Origin: Stenocarpella maydis
Lineage: Eukaryota; Ascomycota; Sordariomycetes; Diaporthales; Diaporthaceae
Direction: 5' to 3'
DNA length: 64,000 nt
Assembly: GCA_002270565.1 (NCBI GenBank)
Contig: NQMI01000018.1
Span: 1-64,000 of the forward strand
Notes under the pieces: generated by a model
Told to the model about the DNA's origin: nothing
The model's input: the letters and a program-made list of their open reading frames with translations, nothing else
The model's database searches: none
Program-made: the position numbers and the translations under genes
Part shown: piece by piece, positions 44,500 to 55,695 of the stretch
How the letters are laid out: each line of letters begins with the position of its first letter
Position numbering within the stretch: position 1 is the stretch's first letter

Positions 44500-45683
44500 A
44501 TGCATCTTCCATATCCAAAGAGGAAATCCTCCAACGCCCAGCCCTTCCTGCCCCGCGGCAGCAACCCGTCTCGCTATGGGGTTGGCTTCTCGATACCACG
44601 GCGATACCGATCACAAGCCTTTGTCGTAGCGACTCTCGCGTTCATCGGTCTGATATGGCTCCTTGCGCGCGGCGGGAGCTCACAGCACAGCACCAGGGGC
44701 GGTAGCACGGGGATGGCCAACCACATTCCCTCTGGGAAGCCGCCAGCGGTGGTAGTGACAGTCCTGGACGAGGGGAGGTTTGGCTCGAGGTACACAGAGT
44801 TGATCAAGGAGAACAGGAAACTTTATGCGGAAAAGCACGGTATGTTGGCGCTGGTCGGTGGGCGGTGCAAAGGTGGACTTGGTCTCATGTCTCCCCGGAA
44901 GGAGAGTACGAGGCCGTGTCAGGTACAAAATCAGGCTAACTCGCACGATGTGCCCAGGCTATGCAACATTTTTCCCCAAAGTAGGCGACTACGACCTCAA
45001 AAAGTCGCCTTCGTCCTGGACAAAAGTCGTCGCGATGCGCCACGCCCTCACCCAGTTCCCCGACGCCACCTTTTTCTGGTACGTCGACATCGACACCTTC
45101 ATCATGAACCCGGCGCTGGCGATCGAGCGCGACATCATGGCGGCCGCGAAGCTCGAGGAGAACATGATCGTGGACTACCCTGTCGTGCCGCCCGACAGCA
45201 TCATCCACACCTTCAGTCACCTCAAGGGCGAGGACGTGCACTTTGTGGTCACGCAGGACAAGGACGGCCTGGCTATCAACAGCTGGCTTCTTCGCAACTC
45301 GGAGTGGTCGCGGTTTTTCCTCGACACGTGGTTTGATCCCACGTACAGGAGCTACAACTTTCAAAAGGCGGAGAGGCATGCTTTGGTGAGAATGGCCCAC
45401 ATCACTATCACATACGTGGGGGAGGGGGGGGGGCGAGAGCGCTGCTAACTTTCTATCGTAGGAACATATCGTGCAGTGGCACCCTACAATATTGTCGAAC
45501 TTGGCGCTCGTACCTCAGCGCCTCATCAACTCCTACGACAAGTCGGAGAAGGGCCAGGAATATCAGACGGGCGACCTGTCCGTCCGCTTTGCGAAATGCG
45601 CCAAGTCGATTAAGAAACCGACCTGCGAGACCGAAGCAGAGCCGTACGCATCTGTCTGGAGATCAGCTTACAGAACCCAGTAA
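44500..45683 (+). CDS. GT34 alpha-1,6-mannosyltransferase (Mnn10/Mnn11 type)
   Basis: Golgi enzyme that extends the alpha-1,6-mannan backbone of N-glycans from GDP-mannose. Exons 44500-44839, 44958-45385 and 45462-45683 (introns of 118 and 76 nt) give about 329 aa. It is a type II membrane protein: a short basic N-terminus, one membrane helix (AFVVATLAFIGLIWLLA, about residues 40-56), a Ser/Gly stem, then the catalytic domain. Conserved features are AVVVTVLDEGRF, GYATFFPKV, WTKVVAMRHAL, the metal-binding DxD within FFWYVDIDTFIMNP, QDKDGLAINSWLLRNSEWSR and EHIVQWHPTIL. GT34 also contains fungal galactomannan galactosyltransferases, so the sugar specificity is inferred. Complete. Confidence 0.9.
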
Positions 45684-46461
45684 GAGAGAAGAGAGAGCGC
45701 GGGAGATGATTCCCCGGCTTTCTGGAGTAGCATATCGCATCCTCTACCAGTAGCGTCCTAGGCAGATATCCTGTGCCTCCCGACTTCAACGGCCCAAAGG
45801 TGATTTGGCGTTAGGGCGAGTTTTCTTTCCACAAAGGGGCAATGTCCGCGAAGCATTTGGGGGTGGGCACCTGGGAGCGACTGGCAGAGCGCATGTCCCC
45901 GTGGATGATATAAGACCTGGCTGCCGAGGCGGCCGGTCAACCGAGGGCTTCAGCTTCATGAGTTCGAACAGATAGACCAAGGGGCGTAGACATGATTTTC
46001 ACATGGTTTACATGTTTTGTATACGGCCAGGGAGTCAATTTTACTTTAATGATACCTCACAATGGTCTCTCGGCCTCCTGGGCCTTGTGTCTGCCAAACC
46101 TGTCTCACCAACGCAGCTCGCCAAGTAACCTCGTAGACTATACGGGGCATGAGGAGAGCAGGACTCTTTGAGTCCATGCTATCAGTAGAGCGCCTGACAT
46201 CACATTCACATTTCCAAAGGATGACTTATCTTCATTTTTGTCTGGCCGATGTTAAACTGTGCTCCTGGGGATTACAATACGAGGCCAGCATTTCCTGTCA
46301 ACCTGCGATATGTATGCCGTCATGTTTCACAAGACGACCACTTGGCTGCCCCAATTTCCTCGCAGAAAAACACAAACAATCCATGGGTATCTATTAATCT
46401 TCACACGCCTCAAAAACAAAATACGGAATTTTCCTCCGATCTTCCCTGCTCGCGCCCTCCA
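45684..46461. other. Intergenic region between convergent genes
   Basis: 778 bp, presumably the 3' UTRs of the GT34 gene and the coiled-coil gene. No feature seen. Confidence 0.4.
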
Positions 46462-47853
46462 TCACTGCCCCGAAGGACTCGCCAGGCTGGAAAACGTGCC
46501 CGACTCGTCCCCTCCCGCGAACGAGGACCCCTTCCTGGCGGCCCACTTGTCCCTGAGCTCGGCCCAGTCCCTTTTCCACCAGCGGATGCTCTGCTCGAGG
46601 TCCGGGTCGGCGCCCTTGGGCACGTAGCCGGCGCACTGGGCCTCGATGGCGCGCAGCTGGATCTTCAGGTAGCGGAGCTCCGACTCGTCCTCGGCGGCCG
46701 CCTCCTCGAGCTCGCGGATGCGGGCCTCGCACTGCCGCAGTCGCTCATTTGCAGCTTCCTCTCGCTCGACAGATATTGCTTGTAGATGCTGCTTGGTGTG
46801 AAGGGCACGGGTCAGCAAACTGTTGTACAGTAAATACGGGTTTTTTGGGGGGGGGGAGTGACGGGGATAGGCCCCTAGGAGGGAAAACAGGAGGAGAGGG
46901 GCCGAGGTATTTAAGTTCAAGGGAATCGCTAGGGAAGGTTCACATCTGACTCTTCGCGCCGCTTCTGCAGGCTCTCAATGACGGCCGACATCTCGGCGCA
47001 CAGGTTCTCGGCCTCCAGGACGATGCTATCGGCCATCTCGGACGAGATCTTGGGCGAGCTGCTGCTGGTCCCCATCGTCAGGGTCGCCTCGGCTGGCTGG
47101 TGGCGGCGCTGCTGCTGCTGCTGCTGCTGCTGCTCGCCGGGGAGCTTTTGGTAGTGATGATGCGCCGGCGGCGGGGCCGGCCCGGGCAGTACGGGGCCTC
47201 TCGTCAAGCGGCGCCGAGGAGGGCCGCCTCTGGAAGTGCGACCTGAGCCACGACGGGCTCAGCGGCGCCATGATGCCCAGAGCGTCGATGCCGTAGTTGA
47301 TGTTGTTGTTGGTGTCGTCGTCGCCGCCGCCCCAGCCGCCTCCCCCGCCCGACAGCACCAGCGACCTCGGGCGCGAGGAGCCGGGTTGCAGGGATGCGCT
47401 GCGCCGCGCCGAGGAGGAGGGGCCGCTGGGGCGGCGGCGGCGGCCTTGGCTCCTGTGCCGGGGGCGCGCCAGGACCTTTTCCATGGCGTCGACCTGGGCG
47501 TGCAGTGCCTCGATGTTCTCGGTGCGCACATTCGTGCCGCTCAGGCGCTGGGCGAGGTCGTTGAGGCGCTGCACGAGGACGTCCCTGCTGTCCTGCGTGA
47601 TGTCGTCGGCCGTCACGTCCGAGTCGGAGGACCCCGTGGTGCTGCTGGCCATCTCGTCGTCGGCCTCGACGCCGTCCACCTCGATCCTGGGCTGCTGCTG
47701 GTGAAGCATGAGGGAGCCCACCGTGTCGTGGTTGGTCGTGTCATCGCGGTCGGGGAAGGGACTGCCGCGGCGGGCTGCGCTGGGGCCCGGGCTGCGTGAG
47801 CCGGAGGAGAAGTGCGGCCGCAGCGGCGAGAGGGGTGATATGTGGAAGTTCAT
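46462..47853 (-). CDS. Hypothetical coiled-coil protein
   Basis: Unrecognised protein. Model: exons 47853-47193, 47092-46944 and 46791-46462, giving about 379 aa. The 152-nt intron 46943-46792 is good (GTGAAC, branch TTTGCTGAC, acceptor CCAAG) and joins KRREESD to QHLQAISVEREEAA. The first intron (47192-47093) is inferred: without it the frame is broken, and donor GTACTG to acceptor CCAG keeps the phase but has a weak branch site. The alternative is a real or assembly frameshift. N-terminal residues are Ser/Arg/Pro-rich with an acidic patch and a short coiled coil (VLVQRLNDLAQRLSG); the C-terminal third is a clear coiled coil (ERLRQCEARIRELEEAAAED) followed by SIRWWKRDWAELRDKWAARK. No function assigned. 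Confidence 0.55.
47109..47132. repeat. CTG/CAG triplet repeat, eight units
   Basis: Eight perfect CTG units on the plus strand. If translated in the downstream frame of the coiled-coil gene they give polyglutamine; in the favoured gene model they fall inside its first intron. Confidence 0.9.
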
Positions 47854-50039
47854 GATTCCAGGCCCGGGGCATCGTCGTTGTTGTCGCCGTAGGAGAGCCC
47901 TGGGACTTGGTGAGCGCGGAGGGTGGGGGCCTGCAGGAAGCGCGTAGAGAGCTTGCAGCTATGTGACGTCGCTGCAGTCTCGACGAAGGTAGTCGCGAGT
48001 GTGGAATCAGGTCAGACCATTTGCACAAGCAAAGAGCAGCTGGGCTGACACCACCGTGCCGCGGTGCTTGATGCGACATAGTCCGTGGGACTTGTGCAGG
48101 TCGCGGCCAGAGGCATTGTCGCAGTTCGTAATTATTGGTAGCCAGATTGGCGACCCCTGAGTGCCCTGAGTACGAGTCGATATTATTACGGGTCATGTCT
48201 CCAGAAGGGCCCAAAGCGAGATGGACTGATGTGGTATGATCCATGGAGGCCAGAGTCTAGGTCTGGACTCGGAATTATGGACCGCCCGCAGCCGCAGCAG
48301 TCCTGCAGACTCGCAGCAGGGAAGGATTCCGATCGCCCGACATCTGATTGATACTGTATCTGCAAAACTTTTCCTCCCGCAAGAGGTTCTGCTGTGTTAC
48401 CTGCCCTGGTGCCCGTGAGACATCGTCCTGTAGCTAGCTATACCTGAGTTCCAAGGTTGCCAGGTGAGCTCTCTCCATGCTTTGGTTTTGCCGGGCCCGG
48501 CCTTTATGGGTGCATGTACGGAGTACATCACATCACCCCACCCGGATCCGAAAATAGTGTGTCTTGCTGCTTACTGTGGTATATACTGTGGTATTATGGA
48601 GCTACTGAGTACACACAATACAATTATCAGGTACTGCTCTAGGTAGCCCAGCAAAGGTATAACTTTCGGGGCTTAGAGAAGCAACCCAGGAACGGGCCTG
48701 CCTCCAGGCCACAAACAAACTCTTCCTAGCCCGATGATATTACCAAGGTTATTGTGCCGGGGAAGGGTAGCGTGGGCGTCGATTTGAACCGGCTGAAGAA
48801 GGGGGGGGGTCCTCTGGCATGTGATGCAGAGGCTCGTTGATGTGTCCCTGCCTAGCCCACCAGGGCGAGTCCCCCGTGCAGCACAGGTCTAGAAACGCCT
48901 CAGGTGCCGGTTGTCGTCTGGGTGCTGTACTACATACCTACACAATGTAAAGTAGAGCTCGACGGCAGGTGGCGGTTGAAGCTCACTTGAGTCAGTGGGC
49001 AGTTACCTTGGTGTCGCCTGTCCTCATCACGGCTCTTGGCTGCGGAATGATTGATTGCTGGTTGTTGATACCCAGGCTAGCGCTGGCTGCATACACAGTA
49101 GTAATAGTCTTTGCTGCAGGACATGGCCGGCCGGTAATGCACTCATGTGGGGTCCGCCTGCCCCTGTGAGGTCGAGTCGGAAACATGGAGCTTCTCCCCC
49201 CCTTGCCCCCGCCGCATCGCCCCTTGCAACCAAGCACTTTTGAAGTTGGCCGCCCGCCCGCCCTTCCCTTGTGGGGTGATCTGAAGCTACCCAGGCACCC
49301 GGCCGGGGCGCCTGCCACACAGCGATTGTGTAGCGTATGTACTCCGTACATGCGCAGCTGGGCACGAGGCCGTGACCGCCCGGCTGGTGAGATGGTGTGT
49401 AGGAGAGAGGGTACGGAGTACTCCTCGGTGCACTCCTAGGGCGTACCACCCAGCTAGTCGGTCAAGTCCATACCGTACAAGACGCACAAGGTATCCAGGT
49501 TACATGACGTGACGTGAGCTGCGAGCGGGACTCCCCTGGTGTTTCTCGGTTGCCGTACTGTACGTGAGCTCCGTTCTGTATGTGGTCTGCGAGCGAGCCG
49601 CTCGCTCATAGGCTTTCCGGCCCTCTGCACCGCATCCAGTACACCTCCTTTCTGCACAACGACAGGCCTTGGGAATTACCTCAATTCTCCCCCTCGACCT
49701 GAGCCGTCAGCCCTTGGGTGGCCTTCTGAGAGTTCCCATGAAACTGTCCATCTTTTAGGACCTCGAGACCCAAAAGCTCTCAGCCCTCGTGACCCCCGGT
49801 CCGTCCGCAAGTTAGCGCTGCGTCATTCCCATACCTTTCTGTATCGATTAATCCCGGCATTGCCTCGGCCAAGCATACACTTCTGCCGTAACAGTCGGTC
49901 TCATCGTATAGACTCGAAGAGGACTCGACAACATCTCCCTCACAACCCATTTGATGCAGCACCCGTCGTCGATGAGGCAGTCATAGGGTAAACAGACGTC
50001 CCTCAGGCATTCGTGGCCATCCACGCGTAACCCGTCAAG
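47854..50039. other. 2.2 kb intergenic region with TACGGAGTA motifs
   Basis: No supported gene between the divergent coiled-coil and kinase genes. It holds three TACGGAGTA-type palindromic motifs (48512-48528, 49337-49353 inverted, 49411-49421). The first two share 17 identical bases in opposite orientation. Confidence 0.45.
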
Positions 50040-51627
50040 ATGTCGTGGCGGAAGACCGAGAAGCTGATGGACACCATCCGCCACTATGCCTCCTTCCCAG
50101 CCACGGGCGTCAGCTTGCGCCAGATGGTCCAATTCGGCGAGAGGCCCTCAGTCGGTGAGTTCTCACAACGCCGCAGGCCTTTGTCCGGTCCGCAGGCCCG
50201 CCAAGGCAGGCCAGCAGCCGTTGCTCATACCATCCTCCGCAGGGACCCTATTCCGCGCATCGCAGTTCCTCTCCGAGGAACTGCCCATACGACTGGCGCA
50301 CCGAGTCCAGGAGCTCGAGACCCTCCCAGATGGCCTCAGTGAGATGCCCTCAGTCAAAAAAGTCCATGACTGGTATGCACAGTCATTCGAAGTATGTGCA
50401 TGTCCAACTCTCCCCGTCTCCGGCCATTATCTAGGTCCCTGATGACTCACATATGCCCCGGTGGTGGAACAGGAGATCACCGACCTCCCACGACCGAAAC
50501 TTCCCAGTGACGTTCGAGAACGTCTGATGAGGCCCAGCAAGTCCCTCGGGAAAGGCCATATGCTGCCAGAAGCAACACCGAACCCCAGCATCGAGGAGGG
50601 CCAGTACACCTCGATGCCACAGGCGAACGGGGGCGGAAGAGAAAGCTGGGCCAAGAAGTACCAGGCTGCGCGGCGGTACTTCGCCATGGTCGACGACAGC
50701 GGCGATTGGCCGCCGGACCTTCAGTTGTACAACCAGAAGTTTGCGCAGACCCTGCACAGGATCAAGCGCCGCCATGACGGGGTGGTGACCACCATGGCGC
50801 AGGGCATCCTCGAGTACAAGCGCAAGCGACAACGCATGCAGATCGACGGCACGATCCAGTCGTTCCTTGATCGATTTTACATGTCGCGCATCGGTATCCG
50901 CATGCTCATCGGCCAGCACATCGCTCTGACAGATCAGAGCCACTATACGGACCCGAATTATGTGGGCATCATCTGCACCAAGACCAATGTGCAGGATTTG
51001 GCGCAGGAGGCGATCGAAAATGCGAGGTTTGTGTGTGAGGACCACTATGGCCTGTTCGAAGCGCCCAAGATCCAGCTGGTGTGCAACCCAAACCTGAACT
51101 TCATGTACGTGCCCGGACACCTGAGCCACATGCTCTTCGAGACACTCAAGAACTCGCTGCGCGCCGTGGTGGAGACGCACGGCCAGGACAAGCAGGAGTT
51201 CCCCGTGACCAAGGTGATCGTGGCTGAGGGTAAGGAGGACATCACCATCAAGATCTCAGACGAGGGCGGCGGCATTCCCCGGAGCGCAATACCGCTGGTG
51301 TGGACGTATATGTACACGACCGTCGACAGGACGCCGAGCCTGGATCCCGACTTCGACAAGAGCGACTTCAAGGCGCCGATGGCGGGATTCGGCTACGGGC
51401 TACCCATATCGAGGTTGTATGCACGGTACTTTGGAGGTGACCTGAAGCTGATCAGCATGGAAGGGTAAGTTCAACCCAGATGTCCTCCAGGCCTGAAGAA
51501 GAAGAAGAAGGGGAAAAGGAGCTCAGGTTGCTGACAAAGGACCGTTTTGCGCCCACGGAGTAGGTACGGCACAGACGTGTACTTGCATCTTAACAGGCTG
51601 TCCAGCTCGTCGGAGCCTTTGCAGTAG
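50040..51627 (+). CDS. Mitochondrial protein kinase of the PDK/BCKDK family
   Basis: Pyruvate (or branched-chain 2-oxoacid) dehydrogenase kinases phosphorylate and inactivate the E1 subunit in the mitochondrial matrix. Exons 50040-50154, 50243-50391, 50473-51464 and 51564-51627 (introns of 88, 81 and 99 nt) give about 439 aa. The N-terminal helical domain contains LRQMVQFGERPSVGTLFRAS, QFLSEELPIRLAHRVQELET and VKKVHDWYAQSFE. The histidine-containing H box is IKRRHDGVVTTMAQGI. The GHKL ATPase domain has the N box HMLFETLKNSLRAVVE, G1 DEGGGIP and G2 GFGYGLPISRLYARYFGGDL. It ends YGTDVYLHLNRLSSSSEPLQ. Yeast relatives are Pkp1 and Pkp2; which one this matches cannot be settled by eye. Confidence 0.93.
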
Positions 51628-52787
51628 CAATCAGCAGTCATGAGGGATTCGGAAACAAGGTCTCAAGGATTGACGATGGGATTGAGATATATTCTGCACA
51701 AGCGGCTGAAGAGCCCGCACCGGCTCGAGATCTCGGAGCGGCGACAGGTAGGGGATGTGGAGGACGCAGTGAAGCAGAGTGACCCTGGCATGGGCCATTT
51801 CCGAGAGCGAGGTGCTGACCTGTAGGACTGTTTGGCATCCCTGCTGGAGGCTTGCAGTGGCAAAGATGGCTGGCGGGTTTACCCTTTTCAACTGATAGTA
51901 TGATTGTGAGAAGAGATGATGGAAACGATCCTGTTGTCAAAGCAGCAGTCTCATGCTGAGGTTCAGTCTGAACCGGCATGCGACGGCAAGGTGATGGTTT
52001 CATGGGTTGCAGAGGGGGGGGTGTCTGTCTATGTGCAGTGGCCACATTGCGGACTCGGACCAGGAGAGGGAAGCAGCAGCCACACCAAAGGCGATCCCAG
52101 TGGCCGAGGCAGTGACCCTCGATGATACCTACATGCCCACCTAAGTAGGTACATAGGTAAGTACCTATAGGTAGTATCAAGGGGCAAACTGCCCATTAGA
52201 AGGGAAGGAGCGAGCGCCCAAGGGCCAAAAGGCTGGCACGCACCGGCGGGACGCCAGCTTGATTGCATGCATCATGACCTCGGGAGTAAGGGTCTAATGA
52301 GGACATACGAGAAAACTGAACACGCAACAAAGCCATGGACTGGTTGGTACCCACAAAACGACAGGCTGGGTTGGTATGGCTGTCTACAGCTGTCAGAAGG
52401 AACAGGCACAAGCCAACGCTTCATTGAGCTAGAGCAGAGAGAGAGACCAAGGGCTAGACAGCACAAGCTTCTTTGATGACAGGCACTATACATGGGACTT
52501 GCAGGTATTGTTGTTACTGCTGTGTTCCCAGAGTGTGCATGTATGTAGAGACAGGTGTAATGACCTCAGGATGCCTACCTAGGTATGTATACCAATCTAA
52601 GAAACCACAGTGCCCGTGTTGTGCCATGCTGATGCCGCCCCCCTCCCCCCCCCCAAGCTAAAATAAGATCCCTCCCATATGCTCAAAACCCCCCCCCCAA
52701 CCCAGTTTTAACACTCAGATTCCAAAAGAAAAGGTGTCGCTCCCTCTGTCCACCTCAGTCCGCCTCTAACCTCATACAGACCGCTGC
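51628..52787. other. Intergenic region between convergent genes, with simple repeats
   Basis: 1.2 kb. Contains ACCTA/TAGGTA-type tandem repeats at 52126-52176, another TACCTAGGTATG at about 52577, and long C runs at 52637-52654 and 52688-52700. No gene supported. Confidence 0.45.
52126..52176. repeat. ACCTA / TAGGTA simple repeat cluster
   Basis: Repeated and inverted TACCTA and TAGGTA units (AAGTAGGTACATAGGTAAGT, then ACCTATAGGTAG), able to fold back on themselves. Same family as 16600-16648. Confidence 0.7.
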
Positions 52788-54603
52788 TCATGCCTTGTAC
52801 AGGGTGTCCAGGAAGCCACTCGCCAGCTGCACCACAATGCTCTTGTTGGGCAAGCTGCCCGCGACACCGTACAGCGCCGCCGAGTCTCCCATGGCCTTTC
52901 CCCTTGCGCCCTTGCCCTGCGCAATGCGCACCCGCTCCTTCTCGCGCTCCTCCTCGATGACGGCCTCGAGGTCGTCCGTCAGCTTCTCCCAGACCTTGGT
53001 GATGGGCAGGGTGACGGCGACGTGCATGGCCGGCGGGTTCTGCAGCGAGTTGAGGTGCCAGCCGCGAGTCGTCATGGCGTCGGCGATGTCGTAGATGTTG
53101 AGGTTCCGCGCCGTGAACGCCACCACCGACGCCAGCGGCTTCCCCATGACCTCGAGCTCTGCCGCCAGCACCGGCGAGTCGCGGATCCGCTCCGCGATGC
53201 GCTTGCTCGTCCCCACGATCCGCACGCACGAGTCCAGGTACCCCTCCTCGCCAATGCTCATCATGCTCGCCCAGCAGCCCGCGATCAGTGCCCCCGGCCG
53301 TGACCCCGCGAACCCCGGCGACGCGTATACGCCGCCCGACCAGTCCGGGATGACAAAGTATTGGTACGCTCGCAGCTCTGCCGTGCGGTACAGCGTCGTG
53401 CTGTTGCCCTTGGGCGCAAACCCGTACTTGTGCGTGTCGCAGCTGATGGATGTTACCCCGCGCAGCCGGAAGTCGAACGGCTGCGTCTCGAACCCGGCCT
53501 TCTCCAGGAACGGCACCAGGAACGACCCCAGGCAGCAGTCCACGTGAAGTGGGATCTTGCGCCGCAGCGCGATCTTGGACAGCGCCGCGATGTCGTCCAT
53601 GATGCCGTGCGGGAAGTTTGGCGCGCTGCCCACCAGCAGGACCGTGTTGGCATTGATCAGCCGAGCCACCTGTCGCGTGTCCACTTGGTAGCTCGGTGCA
53701 GGGCACGCAACCAGCTGCATCTTGATCCCAAAGTACTCGCACGCCTTTCGGAACGCCGTGTGCGCCGTCTCCGGGAGAATCCTGCCGTCATCATAGTCAG
53801 CGAGAGTCGTTCCCCAGGAAGCTTCACTCCGAGGTGAGCGTGGCCCTCAAGACTTACATCTCCGGCTCCCTCACGCCCCTCTCGACGTACGCCTTCTGCC
53901 TGGCGCTGAGACACGCCATCAGGATACTCTCTGTGCCCCCGGACGTCGACACGCCCGCGGCCGACGGCGGCGCGTTGAACAGCGACAGCACCATGGCCAC
54001 CACCTCGGCCTCCATCTTCCTCACGGCGGGGAACACATCCGGGTGGATGGGGTTCGCTACCGTGAACTTGCCGTACGCCTCGGTCTGCAGCTGGAGCAGC
54101 GCGTCCTCGCCGGAGTACACGGCGCCGCTGACAAAGCCGTCCTCCCACCGCGTGTGGTCCAGGTCCGCCAGCCGCGACAGCTCGACACGCAGGTCCTCAT
54201 CGCGCCACCCCTGCTTGGGCAGCGACAGATACCGCGTCTCATCAGCCTTGACCAGCTTCTTCTGCAGGTTCGCCTTGGCCTCGTCCACCTGCGCCTTCAC
54301 CTTGCTGCGCACCCCGGGCGCCTGGAGGAACCAGCCGTACGCGATGCGCCGCGCGTCATTGTACAGCTCCACCAGGGTGCCGACCAACCCACGGCCCTTG
54401 AGTTTCCAGAAGGACCGCCGTGTCCACCTGAGGAGAAAATAGAAGAATATTATGTTTTTGAGCCTAGGCGCAGATAGCCGGGTCAGTAGGAGGCTCCGCT
54501 TGGCGGGAACATACGGACGGGGGGCAGCGCCGTCTGGGCCAGGGAGCTGAGTTGCGGTGCGACATGAAGGGCCATCAGGGAGGTTGCGACAGCCCCGGGC
54601 CAT
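52788..54603 (-). CDS. DPL1: Sphingosine-1-phosphate lyase (dihydrosphingosine-phosphate lyase)
   Basis: PLP enzyme of the ER membrane that cleaves long-chain base phosphates to a fatty aldehyde and phosphoethanolamine. Exons 54603-53858 and 53781-52788 flank a 76-nt intron (GTAAGT...GGCAG), which restores EMILPETAHTAFRKA. A further 51-nt segment, 54514-54464, has donor GTATGT, branch CTGAC and acceptor CTAG and is a multiple of three; if spliced the protein is about 562 aa, otherwise 579. An N-terminal membrane helix (KNIIFFYFLLRW) is followed by the catalytic domain: PIHPDVFPAVRKMEAE, STSGGTESILMAC, HVDCCLGSFLVPFLEKAGF, and SCDTHKYGFAPKG with the PLP-binding lysine. The C-terminal domain is complete. 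The start codon is uncertain, since a short upstream exon could exist. Confidence 0.93.
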
Positions 54604-55695
54604 ACGGCCCCGTACAGGGGGGGGGGTTCCCGTAAGCTGATCCGGGCTTGTTTAACCCGGAACAGCTGAAGGTATACGGCCGTAGACCCAGGCCCATCTG
54701 AGCGGCGGTGAAGGATCAGCACCCGTCCTGGAAGTACCACTTACAGCTCAATGTTGAGAAATTGTATGGGGTTGCCATGGCGGGACATTTTGACACTGTT
54801 GAGGCCGTCCCGCAGGCTGATGGGCATCCGCGATGAGCCCGGCATCGTGGGAAGCTTGTTCACTGGCTGTCAAGGGCGAGGGTGGGCTGCTGTGCGGGTT
54901 TGGAGCAAAGCCTAACGCAAGAATTAACTGGATTCTCACCTGCAACGGTTGTCAAAAGCAAAAGCGGGCTGCCAGCATGCAAGAAGTGTCGCCGGCCGCC
55001 AGCAAGTTTTATGCGATGATGCAGCAGGTTGGGCGGCCGTCCGAGGGCGCCGGTCTGCAACAGATAGGCTGCTAGTGCATTACCTCGGCTCGGGGCAGGC
55101 TGTTGGGCGCATGACGACTGCCGATGATGCACTGGGTCGCGTATCTCGCTAGCTCCTCGGCGACCGCGGACACTCGAGGCCTACTCACTCACCCGGGTGC
55201 GATGAGTATCACTCTTCGACGACGCATATATGCTACACTCATCGGGGGCTTACTTCGCCCCCTACCTGCCTGAGCCGAATGCGATCCATAAATACACCTT
55301 CCCAGGTTCAGGGGAGCGAAGACGAGGACATATTGAACCGCTCCTCAGCGGCTGAGATCATGGCAATCTGCGTTGAACGCTCGCACTCGGAAGTTGTCAT
55401 CCAGTGGAATTGCAGAGCATAAAGGTTCATTTTTTTTCATCCAGTCAGGATACCATTCAGTCCGCAGAGACTGCCCAGTCCAACTACCCAAGCAAATAAA
55501 TGCGTTACTTACACCTCCCGGCATCACTCTTCATCTGGAGGCTTGCTCGGTTCCGCGGCTTCCATTGACCGCCAACCAGGGGTACCCCTTGATCAGGTCG
55601 CCCTAAGCCGAGCCGCAACAAGACTCGACTCGTACACTGACTGACTCCACAAGTTTAAGGATATCAATCTTACACTACGACGTTCACTACGACTC
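54604..55695. other. Intergenic region, no gene seen
   Basis: 1.1 kb between two minus-strand genes. No supported gene; it holds the DPL1 promoter and the transporter 3' UTR. Confidence 0.4.

Noticed and set aside
52708..53742. Alternative-frame minus-strand ORF of 344 aa
   Set aside because: It overlaps the sphingosine-phosphate lyase exon in another frame; only the lyase frame shows conserved motifs.
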